A stretch of 64,000 bases of DNA from NCBI GenBank assembly GCA_934047225.1, contig OW204001.1, positions 8,974,201 through 9,038,200 of the forward strand, read 5' to 3'. Origin of the DNA: Ypsolopha sequella (Eukaryota; Arthropoda; Insecta; Lepidoptera; Ypsolophidae). The translations under genes were made by a program, and so were the position numbers. Position 1 is the first letter of the stretch. Every line of letters starts with the position of its first letter. Under the pieces are notes generated by a model. It was not told the DNA's origin. It ran no database searches and worked only from the letters and a program-made list of their open reading frames with translations. Of this stretch, positions 44,808-57,288 are shown piece after piece.

Positions 44808-47689
44808 AATATTAAAGTTACAATTTAGCGTTTCATTACAAATGAGGTAACTAAGGCCATCTATTGGAAGATCAGCGAAACAAAGCAACGTACTTCACGC
44901 TAGAGTAAGGCTTGTGTGGGAGAACATTTTAATTGCAAAGCCGGTACCCTAGAGCTTCTTATAAGTATTTTGTACCAAGAGTACCTATTATAACATGAGT
45001 ACCTATGAAATTGCAAAAATTTCTTATAGATTCATGAGTTCATAATTCCTGTAATTCAATAGCTATTTCAATTATTTGTTTTTTGTTTGAAAGTTCTTTC
45101 AAGGTTTTACTTCTACGTATTAAATTTGATTTTATTTTCAGTCTGAATATAAAAATTTAATCTTTAAAATCAGTTCTTTAGATAAGATTCGTAATAATTT
45201 CTTTAAGCTGACCCTTTTCAAAATTAAATTAATGTTGCTGTTATCCTAATGTTGCCTCATTCATACAGATAAGAAATTACATAATTTGGATTTGTCATTC
45301 CTAAAAACAAATGCAAAAATGTTAGTACTGTAAATTAAGATTCCTTCAAATTCTTTATAGAAAACAGCAATTTCATATGTACCTAATATTTTTAATCATC
45401 GCTGTACCTATACCTAGATATTATGGCTACACACTCATATACTTTCTGTAGTTCTTATTATTGCTAAAACAATTGTTAAACCATAGCAGGCAAGATCATG
45501 GCTCCAATCCATTTTCTTTACACAGAGAAGTGTAATCGTGTCGATTTTTTATTGTCCACTAAAATGAAGATTGCTTTTTTTTTAGTTTTCCGCTTTATGC
45601 ATTAACTTTTCAGAAGAAAAATCTGAACATACAATGGCAGCTCTCACAGTAGTCCTAAGAAAGAATATCGATTTTCTCTTTTTTAAAAGGCATCTTGGCC
45701 TATTTCCGCAACTGGGAAGTAAAATCGAAACGAGATAGAATTCCACCGGCAATTTCAGTCAGATTAAAAATCAGCTTTATAACGTCATAAAGAACGAGGG
45801 GCGTAAAGATAAGAGTTCTCTTCAGCTAAATAAAAAATGAGCCACAATCGTAATGGCTGCCTTTGATCTCGGTTGCAGAGGCTTAAGCCGGATTTTAACT
45901 TGAGCTTTCAATTTGGGTATAACTGCTGGCATTGCCCACAATACGTTTTAAAGTACATTAGCTGATTGACTTGTATAAACCTTTAAGTAGGGTAAGCTAG
46001 TAGAAAAGTTGTAAAACAAAAACGAGTCAACAAAAACTTACCCCAAAATAATAAAATGTCATCGCAGACAGCGTAAAATCCAACTTATTTGGTGCGTGAA
46101 GCAAGAACAAGGAAAGTCAAAAGCGTAGACAATTAAAAACATCCCCCAGGGATCCACTACGGCAACGGTCAATATTCTTAGACCCTCAATTTTCACCACT
46201 CACCCCAACGCTAATAACAATAATTAGGAATGAGTGGTTCAATAATTAAAAACGGAAAGAGAACAAGCTCGCAAAAGACAGCGAGTGAACAAAGTGATTC
46301 CGTCCCTTTCCGTCGTTGAAGAAAATTCAGTTTGTCTTGCTCTATGGTTCAATTACGTTTATAATTTTTTGCGAAGTTGGTTCTCTTTTAAATTAATAAA
46401 AATTCTGATAGATGTGAGTCTTGAGCTGTGGCAAGGGTGGTAGGTTAGGGAACTTGAGTAGAGCTTCCTAGATGTTTATCTACGAAACAGTTGGAGTTAT
46501 GAACACGTTTCTCCGAGAGTATTAGCGTTAAGGGCGCACCGAGCTTTTGCTTTTGTCTCTGTCTTTGTCTTTACGTGTAAAGAGTAAAGATAATAACCAA
46601 ACTTTTGCACTTTTTCAACGTTTTTCGTTGTTATTTTCATTATATTGTTCTTAAATAAAAACCATCGTGTATAAACGCTCCAGCCATATATGAACTTTAT
46701 TTTAGTGAATAAATCATAATCTCAAATTACTTGTTTATACAAAAAAGTAGGGAAATAGAGGAAAAAATTATTCGAGAAGAGGTAACTTTGCGCATTTATT
46801 CTATCGAGCTAACTTTACCAAATCGTGTTTCCATCATGTATACAGTCTAGCATATATACCCATTAGTACCAATATATTTCCCTACATTTTAATTTAATTG
46901 TTTACTACTTCAAACCAGGGTTATAAAAATGTGTTTGACTGTGTAAGAAGCTCAGTGCACTTTTAAGATTACAATCTAGCGGGTCTAGAAGGCGAAAAAA
47001 TTACAGAGCCGTAATAGTTTAATACCTCAAATTAATAATACATATAATGTTGGAAAATAACGAAAAACTTTTGGTACCTACTTGTATTCTAAACATAAAA
47101 CCTAAAGTACCAAGTAACTACGACCTACCATACACAGTAAATGTCATTCACAAAGTCCTGTTACGTTCGGATATCCGGAATCGTGGACACATTCTTACAA
47201 TATGTATGTCTTTCAACAACAGATAACAAGTATAAGAAAAGCTTCACATATCCAAGTGATAATTATTTATAAGCTACGAGCTACGAACGGCCTACGCCGG
47301 TTCTACAGCGTAGCCTGTAGCAAGGCCCTTCATCAAATTCACTTTCAAAGTTCAAACATCAACTTTTCTTTTCAAACAACTACCAAAACACACCATAAGG
47401 GGTTTTCAAAAATAAGAGAACTAATTTCAAATCATTAGTTGAGCCGGCACTGCATCAAAGGGGGTCTCCAGTTAATAACGAAAGGTGAGGCTGGATCTTT
47501 TTCCCGTGGCTTTTATACAAAAAATATTTTCCCCATTTCATCGGAACGAGAAAGGTATGGAGGCTATGATTTGTAATCTTTACCATTTTTAAGTAACATT
47601 TTAATATGACATAATGATATCAAAGCTTTTAATTAGTGATCTCTACCAAAACAAAACAAAAATGATAATCTAAACAACTATTCTGAGCG

Positions 47690-47900
47690 TCTCTTCAACC
47701 ACTAGACTGGAAGTTGCGGGTTCAAATCTCGTAGGTGACCATTTGTGTTAGATCTGCTTGCATCGGAAGACACGTAAAGCTGTGGGAGACCATATCTGTT
47801 AACGGCGACTGGTCACACCATTCATCACGCTCTCTGGGACGAAATAATAGTCACTGAAATTTAGGGGTAAGAGTTCGTACTATGGCTTGCACTTCACAGT
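47690..47900 (+). mobile_element. tRNA-like SINE / LINE-tail fragment
   Basis: B-box-like 'gttgcgggttcaaatctcg' followed by 'gacacgtaaagctgtggg', the same order as 29170-29310. No intact tRNA fold. Confidence 0.4.
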
Positions 47901-48021
47901 CTATACAATATACTGGAACACCTTTCAAATCCCTTCTGTCATGATGTACCTATTTAATTTGTTTAGCAGTTCGAGCTTCGAGATATTTATCCGCGAGTCA
48001 GACTGATCGTCACGAAACATA

Positions 48022-48442
48022 TTAAGGCGATATGCGAAAAAAATACGGGTGTTTCTTTTCTGTGTATTTCATGAAATACACGGAAAATTTTAATACATTT
48101 CTGGTATATCTATTTTGACTATATAACCTAGGGTTTGAAAATTAGAAAACATGTTTAACATGTTTTTCTCGATAGAAATAATTGTTGAAATGAGGTCTTC
48201 AAACACAGTTTTTCTCCTCATTTGACGAATAGAAACCATACAGAACTCAAATATATTTTATTAGGTGTGTTTCAACAATATCTAGATATTTGATATTTGA
48301 AATTATGCTACCTATTTTAGTTTTATTAATAAAAATATAAAACCAACTTTTTTCCCTTTTGCCCTGAATCCTACCCTCTCCCACTGCGCAATTTTTCGCT
48401 TGGAGTGACAGTGACAAAAATAAAATTCGCATAGCCTCTTAA
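48022..48442 (-). mobile_element. TTAAGGCG MITE, copy d
   Basis: TTAA ends at 48022 and 48439. It contains 'ctaccctctcccactgcgc' and 'gatagaaataattgttgaaa'. It is the most diverged copy of the four. Confidence 0.6.
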
Positions 48443-48771
48443 CCGGAGAAAATGTACTTTTCATTTAAATTAATGCGACTCCATGCCTTTCTTGCTCATC
48501 CTCTACGCAAGGGAGGGCAAGGTAGAATGGAGTCAGGAAGCGCGTAAGGACGTACGTCCGTAGCGGAAGGGCGTGTAAAAAACACGGGTGAAATTCTATT
48601 TATAGGGTATTTTTTGTAAAATTGCCTATTCAGAATATCTTTTCGCACCTGTAGCACCCTGCAGTTTTGGATGACGTCATTACTTGTATACTTTACGTCA
48701 CCAACATGTTTAAATTATTTAAAAAAGTAAATTACTAAATTAAAACTAAGTACCATTTTATATGTATGTCT

Positions 48772-49164
48772 TAATAGTAGTTTATGCTACAAGGGCGAAA
48801 AGGAATAAATTACGAGGACGATTTAAGACACGAGCGTTGCGAGTGTTTTAAACGTAACCGAGTAATTTATTGCTCTTTCGCCCGTGCATCATACTACGTT
48901 TTGCAATGCATAGTGCAAGGAAATAAAAAAATATTATCTTGTGAACTTTAAATTATGATTGAATCAAAAGAACTGTATCCAGAGCCGGTAAACAGTGGAA
49001 GAAAAAGTATAACATTTATGGTACACAGGAAAGTTGCAGATTAGCCACAATTTCTCATAAATAAATAAAAAAATAATAATAAAAAGCCCTAGGGCAAAAT
49101 AATCGATTTTCTGTTCGGTTTTGATGCATAAAAAGTGGGCCTTTACAAGCACCTGCATTGAAAA
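48772..49164 (-). mobile_element. Compound palindromic element CP, copy 5
   Basis: Complete, including the inner hairpin ('aagacacgagcgttgcgagt'). Confidence 0.8.
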
Positions 49165-50689
49165 GAAACTTTATCTATTCCCATACTGCAATACGGTAAT
49201 AAATAACAAAATCAAAAGTGGTTTTATCAATATCATTGTTTGACCGATGTTATAATATTACCTTATAATACCGCAATTCTGCGCTGTGGTTGGCCAAATT
49301 TATTATAATTCCGCTAGAGAGCCACGCTCTCTTTATTCTCTCGCTTTTGATTAGTCTCAGGCATCTATACTATACATCCTATAGGATCAGGTATCATGAC
49401 AAGTATCACGACAATATCATGACGAGTGTTCTTTTTCTCATTTTTCGTGAAATTCAATAGAATTCAATTAAATTTATTATATATACAATTTGTAACACAT
49501 TACTTATGTTTTGAAGGTCGTAGATAAAGTATTGTGTGGACATAATTAGTGTCTCGTGTTAGTCTATTACAAGGACTCGTGTCCCAATGTATCACTTTAT
49601 GTCACAGTTGCACAAAAACTATCTATTGGAGTCGTAGCGCTTGCTACAACAAAGTAGAAATAAAATTACTTATAGTGTAATTAACTTGATAATTATATTT
49701 TGATTGGTGATTCGGTACACTTTAGCAAGATGAATTTTGTTTTCTTCAGCTTTTTCTTTAGAATTCTAGAAAATCTAAATAAAAAATGTTGTCAAGCAAT
49801 TTAATTCTCCACGTAGTTAGGGACAAACGAGCCCCACTTTTATGTCACATTACTGGCGAGGTGAGGTGGGGTCAATCAATCGATTAGAGACGACGCCTTA
49901 GACTACTGATGCGGAAAATTGTCCAATAAGAAGGTGAGTTTTAAATAAGGTAGATAATTTAAAATTACTTCGAGAAAGGAGCTAAATATTTTTTTTTTCT
50001 CTTTGCGTTTTTAAGAAAGTATAAAGTCTATGTTTATTTTGCGAAATCTATCGCTATGAATACTCTAAATATTATTAGAGTGTTCTTAAGGCCCTTAATA
50101 CCGCCAAATGGGTACTTTCTAAAGCCTACTCCTCTTATGGCCAAACCAAAAATATTGAAAAAATTTATTATGGATTATCAACTCTAGGACAACATATGCA
50201 ACATTTTTCTTTTTCGTACCACCAAAACTTCTATATGAAAAATTTTTTCAACTGAATAGTGTTTTTTGGCTTGAATTTCCTACTGCTCCTAAGCGGCTTA
50301 GGTGATTTAATTCATTTATGCTTTGATAAATAGATAAACTTGATAGCTATAAATATAACATAGAATTATTCAATCGAACAATGACGCCCATGTGAAAAGT
50401 ATTATTTTCTCCTATTTTGCCCTTTCAAGGACGCAGCGAGCGTCGTAACAGCCACCACGCATTGTGCACTGATTTGAACGTTATTCCAATGTCATTTCCG
50501 TCGATATTCATACAGACAAACATCGAGCTGCTAATTTGGCGAAGGTAATCGCCTTAAGTGTTTCTTAAAAACAAGGCGTGAAATCACATAACGCCCTGAG
50601 CGTTCTGTATGTGCAGTACAAGCTAGTATATCAAGCAGATGCAAAAATAACAGTGGGAAAATATGATGGAAGAATTCGTCGGTCTAGGT

Positions 50690-50856
50690 AGGAACTTCGG
50701 TAGCGCAATTGGTAGCGCGCTTGTCTTGATAACAAGAGGTCGCAGGTTCGAATCCTGGCCCGGGGAATTTTTTCAAATTCTTGTCTTTGGATTTGTTTCT
50801 GATTGATATTTTCTAGTTTGTAAATGCACTCTAATAATATTTAAAGTATTAAGTCG
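50690..50856 (+). mobile_element. tRNA-derived SINE, copy 2
   Basis: The head 'cggtagcgcaattggtagcg' has an anticodon stem CTTGT/ACAAG with loop CTTGATA and a B box 'ggttcgaatcctggccc'. The body ends 'tgcactctaataatattt'. The acceptor stem cannot pair fully (one C-C and several G-T pairs), so I read it as a SINE head and not a tRNA gene. Confidence 0.65.
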
Positions 50857-51380
50857 AATAAGTTATTATTATATGGGAGGTGATTTCACTATGATAATAA
50901 TATTTTGAGACCTTTGGAAAAAAAGGAAACTTTAGTGTCTATCTGCCCGTGACAGAACTAAAAAACGTACGTAGAGTTAAGGGGAGCGCGGGTAAATTTG
51001 CTTTATAAATATGACGTCATATTTTTAAAGCATATTTTTTAATAGATAGCATGACGTACGTTGAAAGTACCCAGATATTGTGTGTGATGTACTTGACATA
51101 CTTTTTATAAAAGGGTCATACCAGGTATGGCCAAAAAAACAAAACTATGAGTGTTTTCGCTATAAACGCACTTTTAATCACCGTACACACATTTATGTCA
51201 CGAGCTAGGGTCATCAATCGATACGCGACGTCTCCTGACGTGGAAGTGTACTGATGCAGTAAATTGCCGCTTACTGCCGCCCCGTAGGTAATCAGCCAAT
51301 AAGCAGAGCTGGGCCTTAAATACGGTTTAATGAGCTGAGTTTTCATTAGAATTTAACCTTGAGATTTCATATAATGATTT

Positions 51381-52061
51381 AAAAAAAACAACCCAGTGCG
51401 TGTTGGGCCACGCGCAGTGTAGGATTCCGTAGTTGCCCGTCATAATATTCCGTAGTTGCCCGAACTTAGAAGGTTTATAAACATATATATACTACTTGTT
51501 TTACACAACTAACAACTTCATCCAAGTAATTTTCAATAGAATTTGTACGAAATTTTCCTTTTTTAGTTGGTCATTATTACTCGTTAACTTTTATAGTATA
51601 CTCACATGTAATAGTTTTTCTTTTAACTTCGTTCTACTCGTATATACAACTGCCGTGAATTTTTTCACATATCTAAAAACAACCGTTTAGCTGGTTCGTT
51701 GACTCGAACAAAATTTGGTACTTTAAAGCTCAATATTTCTCAAATGGATTCTTGAATCAAAAAATAATTTTCACACTTTTACAATATTTTTAAAAGACCT
51801 ATCTAACGACACCCCACAACATAAGATTGACGAGAAAAAAAATTCACCCCCACTTTACGCGTAGGAGAGGTAAGCCAAAAAAAATGTAAAAGATTTTCTT
51901 TTACTGCTTTGTCGGCGTGATTAATATGTATACGCACGCCAAATTACAGCTTTCTAGAACTAGGAGTATCTGAGCTAAGCCGTGGACAGGGCGACAGACG
52001 GACGGACAGAGGGACATGGCAAATCTATAAGGGTTTCTTGTTGTCTACGGAACCCTAAAAA
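51381..52061 (-). mobile_element. GGGTTCCGTA-family element E6, reverse, with a variant end
   Basis: The right side ends 'ttgtctacggaaccctaaaa', the inverse of the E1 start, with a (GACA/GACG)n tract. The left side reads 'caacccagtgcgtgttgggc' and 'gtaggattccgtag', different from the 'gactcgcacttggcc' end of E1/E5. Two end types thus exist for one family. Confidence 0.55.
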
Positions 52062-52169
52062 TTGTCCTATTCTCAAATATTTTCAAATTTTTATCGTAGA
52101 TTTTATAGAAAGGCTCCTATTACTATTTATTTATAAGAAGTTATCATTGAACGAAGAAAACATGGAAGA

Positions 52170-52500
52170 CGCGTTTCTAAAAAAAATATTCGAAAATAGT
52201 ACCCGACACTCAAATGGGTAAGAGGCTCATGATTAGTTCGTACTGTGTGTCATGTGACACAGGGCCAGCCGTGATTGGCCGACACATATTGACGTTTAAC
52301 GCCATAGGAGCCGACGCCATACTAAATATGTGTCCGGCACAGTTTCCAAAGGTTAATTTTTCAACGCTGTTCAGACATCTTTATATGTTTTTTTTTCTCA
52401 TTGGCAGCCAGTGACAGTCGCTGTCAAACAGGACGTTATTGGATGTTGGCAACATTCTGTTTGACAGTGAAACCACACGTTTCTTTTTTTTTAAGAAAGT
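52170..52500. repeat. Repeat related to 27990-28110
   Basis: 'gccagccgtgattggccgac' and 'cgacgccatactaaat' match 27990-28110 in reverse. A CTGTTTGACAG palindrome-like motif appears twice near 52430 and 52470. The 66-codon frame across it is not supported as a gene. Confidence 0.45.
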
Positions 52501-53888
52501 CTCTCGTTATGTCTTATGTTGACAATTAGCTGCAATTATTTATAATAAATTTTAACGTGATATTTTACCCGATGTCATACTATATCGTATACAGATTATT
52601 ACAGATAGTTAAAAAAGCAATAGATATATTTTTAACGAAATTAAAAAACGAGAAATTATCCAACACTGAAACGATCTAAATAATTTAGTTTGCATTAAAG
52701 AATTCCTTCTCAAATTAAAACTGATAGCTGTCCGCTCCAGAGAACCGCTGACACGGCAAACTAAGCAAAAAGGTCGGGGCACTCATTAAATTTTTCTCTT
52801 ATTAAAAAATTCCCCACCCCCCAACATCAGATAGGCAACTTTTTATCCCGAGACGAAACAAAAGTTATGTTCCGTGGGGCACCGATCTCCCCTTTGTCCT
52901 TTGGCTCGATAATTTGAGTGAGATTTTCTCGCAATTTAAGATAAACAAAGAGAGCGCTTACCCTTAATTGGAAAGCAGCGTGATTCAGGAAAAGAACGTG
53001 ACAAATAGACACCTCTTAACTTCTTTTCCACTTCCGTAAGCTAAAGCTCGCAAGAAATCCAGTGAGTTATTGCATTTTCGACGTTATTCCTCAATGATAA
53101 AACCTTTGACAAAGGACTGTTTTCGTGGTGCGAGCGCTATATTGGGTTTTTTTGCGTACACGGCAACTGGCTTTGTTTGTTTGGAATAAAAGTTAATGAG
53201 CTTTTTAACTAACCAATTTAGGTTAAGTGGGTTTTGGGCTCGCGTGTCACTACAGTTTATCGGGTGGTTTCGATTTCAATGGGAGTCCAAAATCTTAGGT
53301 ACGTAAATATTGGTTTCATTGAATTTTGACCGGGCCGCCGTAGAGAACGTACACCGATTAAATGGGGATTCACATTTCCAAATTTTTTCTGTAGATTTTG
53401 TAAAGTAAAGTAAAGTAAAGTAAAAAAGGTTTATTGCCAAAAAAATACTTAAAACTAAACACATTAAAATTATACAAAGGTTAAAATAGAAGAAAAAACA
53501 AGTTTTAAACATTTCTGGCAAATGGTAGCATGCTCAGCAAAGCTGCCGATCTCATAGAAATCGAGCAGCGCTGATTTTCAGCATACCCCAGACAGAGGAC
53601 ATAATTTAGAAAAAAAAATCAAATAAAGGCGCAGAAGGACGTGTAAAAATTCAACACAAAAAATAAAAGTGAGAAAAGGAATAATAATAATTACAAAACA
53701 GTGTACATTTTAAACTTATTAAAGTACAGAGGTATTTAAAGTAGTGTAGTGCGTGCAGTGTCTGTGATAAATAATATATTTAAAAATATATAAGTATTTG
53801 TATAGGCATATATGTATATCTTATTGATATTGATGTTAGTAATACAATAAATCTATCATCACTTACTCATCGGGTACGTCAGCTAGAA

Positions 53889-56804
53889 CTAACGTATAAT
53901 TTTTGATTTTCCATGTTTTATTTTGTATTTTGTCTTTGCTACTGCAATTTGTTTATCAAGTAAGGTGTATTTTAATTTAAACTTAAATGAATTATAGGGT
54001 ATATTGTCTTTGAGTGGGGGTGGCAAATCGTTCCACACCTTTGACGCTGCAAACTTGAACCCTGCCTGAAAATTTGCGGTTTTATGTTTAGGGATACTCA
54101 TTTTATGTATGACTTTGCTTCTTGTAAATTTGCTGTGTTCGTCTCCCAGCCATTTAAATTTACAAAGTAAATATTCTGGACGCATCGTATGCACTATTTT
54201 ATGCACCATGCCTGCAAGATGTAGTTCTCGGCGACCTTCCATTTTAAGAATTTTCTTTTCGCATAGAAACGGAGTTATGTGTGATCGTCGGGGTATACCG
54301 TAACAAAATCTTGCACATGCATTTTGTACCCTTTGTATTGCATTGCTAGTTTTGCCGAAAAGTCTCGGCCCATAAACTGTATCGCAGTAATTAAAAATGG
54401 AGAGAACAAGCGATTCGGTTAAGATTACTCTTACTTCGGTTTTCAAGTAGTCTCGGATTCCATACAAAACCTTTAAACGAAAAAATGCCGTTCTTATTTT
54501 TAGATTTATATGGTCTTCAAATCTGAGTTCACTATCCATAAGCAGACCTAGGTTTTTGGCTTTAAGAACTCTCTCCACACTTTTCTCGTTAATTCGAATA
54601 TCGGGTTTGTTTTCTACTATTTGTTCGCATTGACGTTTAGTACCAAGGATAATGTATTTAGATTTAGTTGGATTGAGTAATAAAGCGTTCTTTTTGGTCC
54701 ATTGAAATACAACTTCGAGATCTTTATTTATTTTTTGTACTGCTTCGTTTGTATTTTGGTGCTTGAATGAGTGGTACAATTGTGTATCATCAGCATACAT
54801 GTGAACTTTGCAATGTTTAAGTTTTGTAATCAGATCTGAAGTGTACAGAATGAATAAAAGGGGACTTAAAATTGATCCTTGTGGGCATCCTCGTAGTATA
54901 GGTTTTATCTGTGATTGTTTAATATTACCTTGCTCATCTTCGATCACAACATATTGTTGCCTATCAGTAAGAAAGGATCCGAACCATTCACAAGCTGACT
55001 GCGAGATTCCATAGTATGACATTTTCGCCAACAATAAATCTGGACTAAGGCAGTCAAATGCCCGGGAGAAATCAAGTAGTACTAGGGTGCTACCCATTCC
55101 CGAATCTGACGCAGTTAGGATATCATCTGTGACATTTGCTAAAGCAGTGGCGGTTCCATGCTGACTACGAAAACCTGACTGTATTGCTGGAAGAATTGAC
55201 TTGCTCTCGAGAAATTTGGTCAGTTGAGAACATACAACTCTTTCGATTACCTTCGATAAAACCGGTAAAATACTTATAGCGCGTAAGTCCCTTAAGTCTT
55301 CTACAGTGGAACTTTTTGGTAGAGGTTTTACCCTTGCCATTTTCCAGGCATCAGGAAAACAATGTTCAGTTATAGACTTATTTACTATCTCGGTAATGAT
55401 TGGCAAAGTTACGATTAGTGTCATCGTTACCATTTTTAAGGAGATAGCATCATAGCCAGATGCGTTGGTGTTTATTTTATTGATTATTTTTAATACTTCA
55501 TCTTGTGTGCATTCTTGTATTTCAAAAACATTTGAGCTGTATTTGTTTTGTTTGTAAAAATCTAAAAGCTCTTCATCAATCTTAGAATCACCTGGCACGT
55601 CCAAAAAGAAGTCGTTGATTGTATCTGGATTATTTAAGTGCGGAGGAATAACTGGCAAGTTTTTGTTACCCAGAATTGACGTTCGCTTAAAGTACTCCCA
55701 CATTTTTACCGGCTTGTTTTTATTATTATTCACGTAATGGCTAAAGAAAGCGACCTTTTCTCTTTTAAGCGCAGAATTTACCAAATTTCTAAGATCCTTA
55801 TAGTACCGTGAATGAGACTCTTGTTTCGTAGATTGTGAACGGTGCAATGCTCTATCCCGTAAAGCCATCATTTCCTTTATGGTGCTAGTTAACCAGGGAC
55901 AAGGATTTTCTTTTATTTTTATTTTGCGTAAAGGGGCATGAACATCAAAGATTGAAGAAATGTACATATTAAATAAATTAACCATATCATTAACACTTAT
56001 AGTATTACATATTATGTCATTCCAAGGGATTGTATGAAGGTCTTTGGAGAATAATTCTTCATCTACTTTATCCAAAGAACGAGTCCACATAAAAAGAGGT
56101 ATTTTGTTTGGTCTTTTTAACTTAAACTCGGCCAGGACAAAACCATGGTCGCTCAGGAGGGGGTTATGGTGCACTGTTATTGATTTACACAATACGGGGC
56201 TGTCTGTAATAACCAAATCTAATAGCGTAGCAGAATTCTTTTGTATACGCGTTGGCTCTTGTACTAATTGGTGAAGATGATGTTGCTCGAAAAAGGAAAT
56301 TAATTCTGGGGCGGAATCCTTTTGAGGCTGCAAAAGATCAACATTAAAATCTGTGAGTACGAAGGTATGCTTGCAATAACTAAAGAAACTTACTGACTCG
56401 CTCAAAGCGTCCATGGCGGTGCTCGGAGACAGACCGGACCCGGGACGGTACGCGGTGCCGACAGCGATGCGTCCCACACCGGGCAGAGTAATCTCGACCC
56501 ACTTCTGCTCGAGCGGGGAGGGGGGGTGTGTCTTATGCCGGAATCGTATTCCGCGTCGCACGTAGAACCCCACCCCGCCCCCCCTCTCGTCTCGAGGTCG
56601 GGGAGTGTTTTTGAGAACATATCCCGGGATAGCTGATGCGTATATATCTTCCCCAGTCTTCGTCCAGGTCTCGTTAAGAGCTAAAATATCTGGTTTAAGC
56701 CTATCCATGGTAGCTTGGAGCTCGTCACGACCCGTGTTCAGCGAACGTATGTTTAATAGACCTAGTTTTAGATGGGTACTCTTTGGTTTACTTGTCATAG
56801 TCAA
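53889..56804 (-). CDS. LINE ORF2: endonuclease-reverse transcriptase
   Basis: 971 residues, no internal stop. Residues 1-230 form an APE-type endonuclease that nicks the target DNA: Asn18 in 'LLNIRS', Glu45 in 'NETW', 'TDFN' at 151-154 (the usual form is GDFN) and Ser218-Asp219-His220. The reverse transcriptase occupies about 490-760. Its motifs are 'LPVLSKVIERV', 'GFRSQHGTATAL', motif A 'LLDFSRAFDCLSP', motif B 'GCPQGSILSPLLF' and the catalytic 'YADD' at 670-673. The C-terminal 200 residues follow 'NLGLLMDSELRFEDH' and have no RNase H signature. The start at 56804 (MTMTSK) precedes the endonuclease immediately. All catalytic residues are present, so it is probably functional. Confidence 0.95.
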   Translation of the reverse strand: MTMTSKPKSTHLKLGLLNIRSLNTGRDELQATMDRLKPDILALNETWTKTGEDIYASAIPGYVLKNTPRPRDERGGGVGFYVRRGIRFRHKTHPPSPLEQKWVEITLPGVGRIAVGTAYRPGSGLSPSTAMDALSESVSFFSYCKHTFVLTDFNVDLLQPQKDSAPELISFFEQHHLHQLVQEPTRIQKNSATLLDLVITDSPVLCKSITVHHNPLLSDHGFVLAEFKLKRPNKIPLFMWTRSLDKVDEELFSKDLHTIPWNDIICNTISVNDMVNLFNMYISSIFDVHAPLRKIKIKENPCPWLTSTIKEMMALRDRALHRSQSTKQESHSRYYKDLRNLVNSALKREKVAFFSHYVNNNKNKPVKMWEYFKRTSILGNKNLPVIPPHLNNPDTINDFFLDVPGDSKIDEELLDFYKQNKYSSNVFEIQECTQDEVLKIINKINTNASGYDAISLKMVTMTLIVTLPIITEIVNKSITEHCFPDAWKMARVKPLPKSSTVEDLRDLRAISILPVLSKVIERVVCSQLTKFLESKSILPAIQSGFRSQHGTATALANVTDDILTASDSGMGSTLVLLDFSRAFDCLSPDLLLAKMSYYGISQSACEWFGSFLTDRQQYVVIEDEQGNIKQSQIKPILRGCPQGSILSPLLFILYTSDLITKLKHCKVHMYADDTQLYHSFKHQNTNEAVQKINKDLEVVFQWTKKNALLLNPTKSKYIILGTKRQCEQIVENKPDIRINEKSVERVLKAKNLGLLMDSELRFEDHINLKIRTAFFRLKVLYGIRDYLKTEVRVILTESLVLSIFNYCDTVYGPRLFGKTSNAIQRVQNACARFCYGIPRRSHITPFLCEKKILKMEGRRELHLAGMVHKIVHTMRPEYLLCKFKWLGDEHSKFTRSKVIHKMSIPKHKTANFQAGFKFAASKVWNDLPPPLKDNIPYNSFKFKLKYTLLDKQIAVAKTKYKIKHGKSKIIR

Positions 56805-57288
56805 AGAATAAATAATAAAGTAAGATACATTGAAAATATTTTATCCGAGTAGATGTAAACATAAAAGAGGCTAGGTTGTATGTGATTAAGAATAAATTTT
56901 TAATATCTATAGTTGTAATACTCATCATGATTATAAAAATAAACCATTTTGTTATATCTTGACACCAAACTTCATAACTGTAATAACATAATATGGTCAT
57001 ATGAATAAAATAGTATTTATATATATCATAGTCTTTTATAGATTAATAAGATGCAATATAAGTAATTGTGTGAAACTTGTGTAACAACATGCTATGATTT
57101 ATTATCAAATACAAAGTAATCACTGCACTGTATAACTGCCAAAAAGTAGTTATGTATGAAGTTAAATTTATATTTTCCAAAATTAATGTTTCATAAAAAT
57201 TAGACACTAAAATCGGCACAGATTGCCAGATGACATAATGGTAACTGTATTGGGATATAATTATTACTAAAAATGTCAGTAAAACTAG
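56805..57288 (-). other. 484-nt AT-rich spacer between LINE ORF1 and ORF2
   Basis: It is very AT-rich compared with the flanking ORFs and has no long frame. Most LINEs have overlapping or nearly adjacent ORFs. The spacer may direct internal translation initiation of ORF2 or may be a later insertion. Confidence 0.6.

Noticed and set aside
50690..50765. Functional tRNA with anticodon TGA
   Set aside because: The acceptor stem does not pair well, serine tRNAs need a long variable arm that is absent, and the sequence continues into a SINE body shared with 41150-41318.
53276..53521. 81-codon reverse frame
   Set aside because: It crosses the 3' end of the LINE and its TTTAC tail; not a gene.
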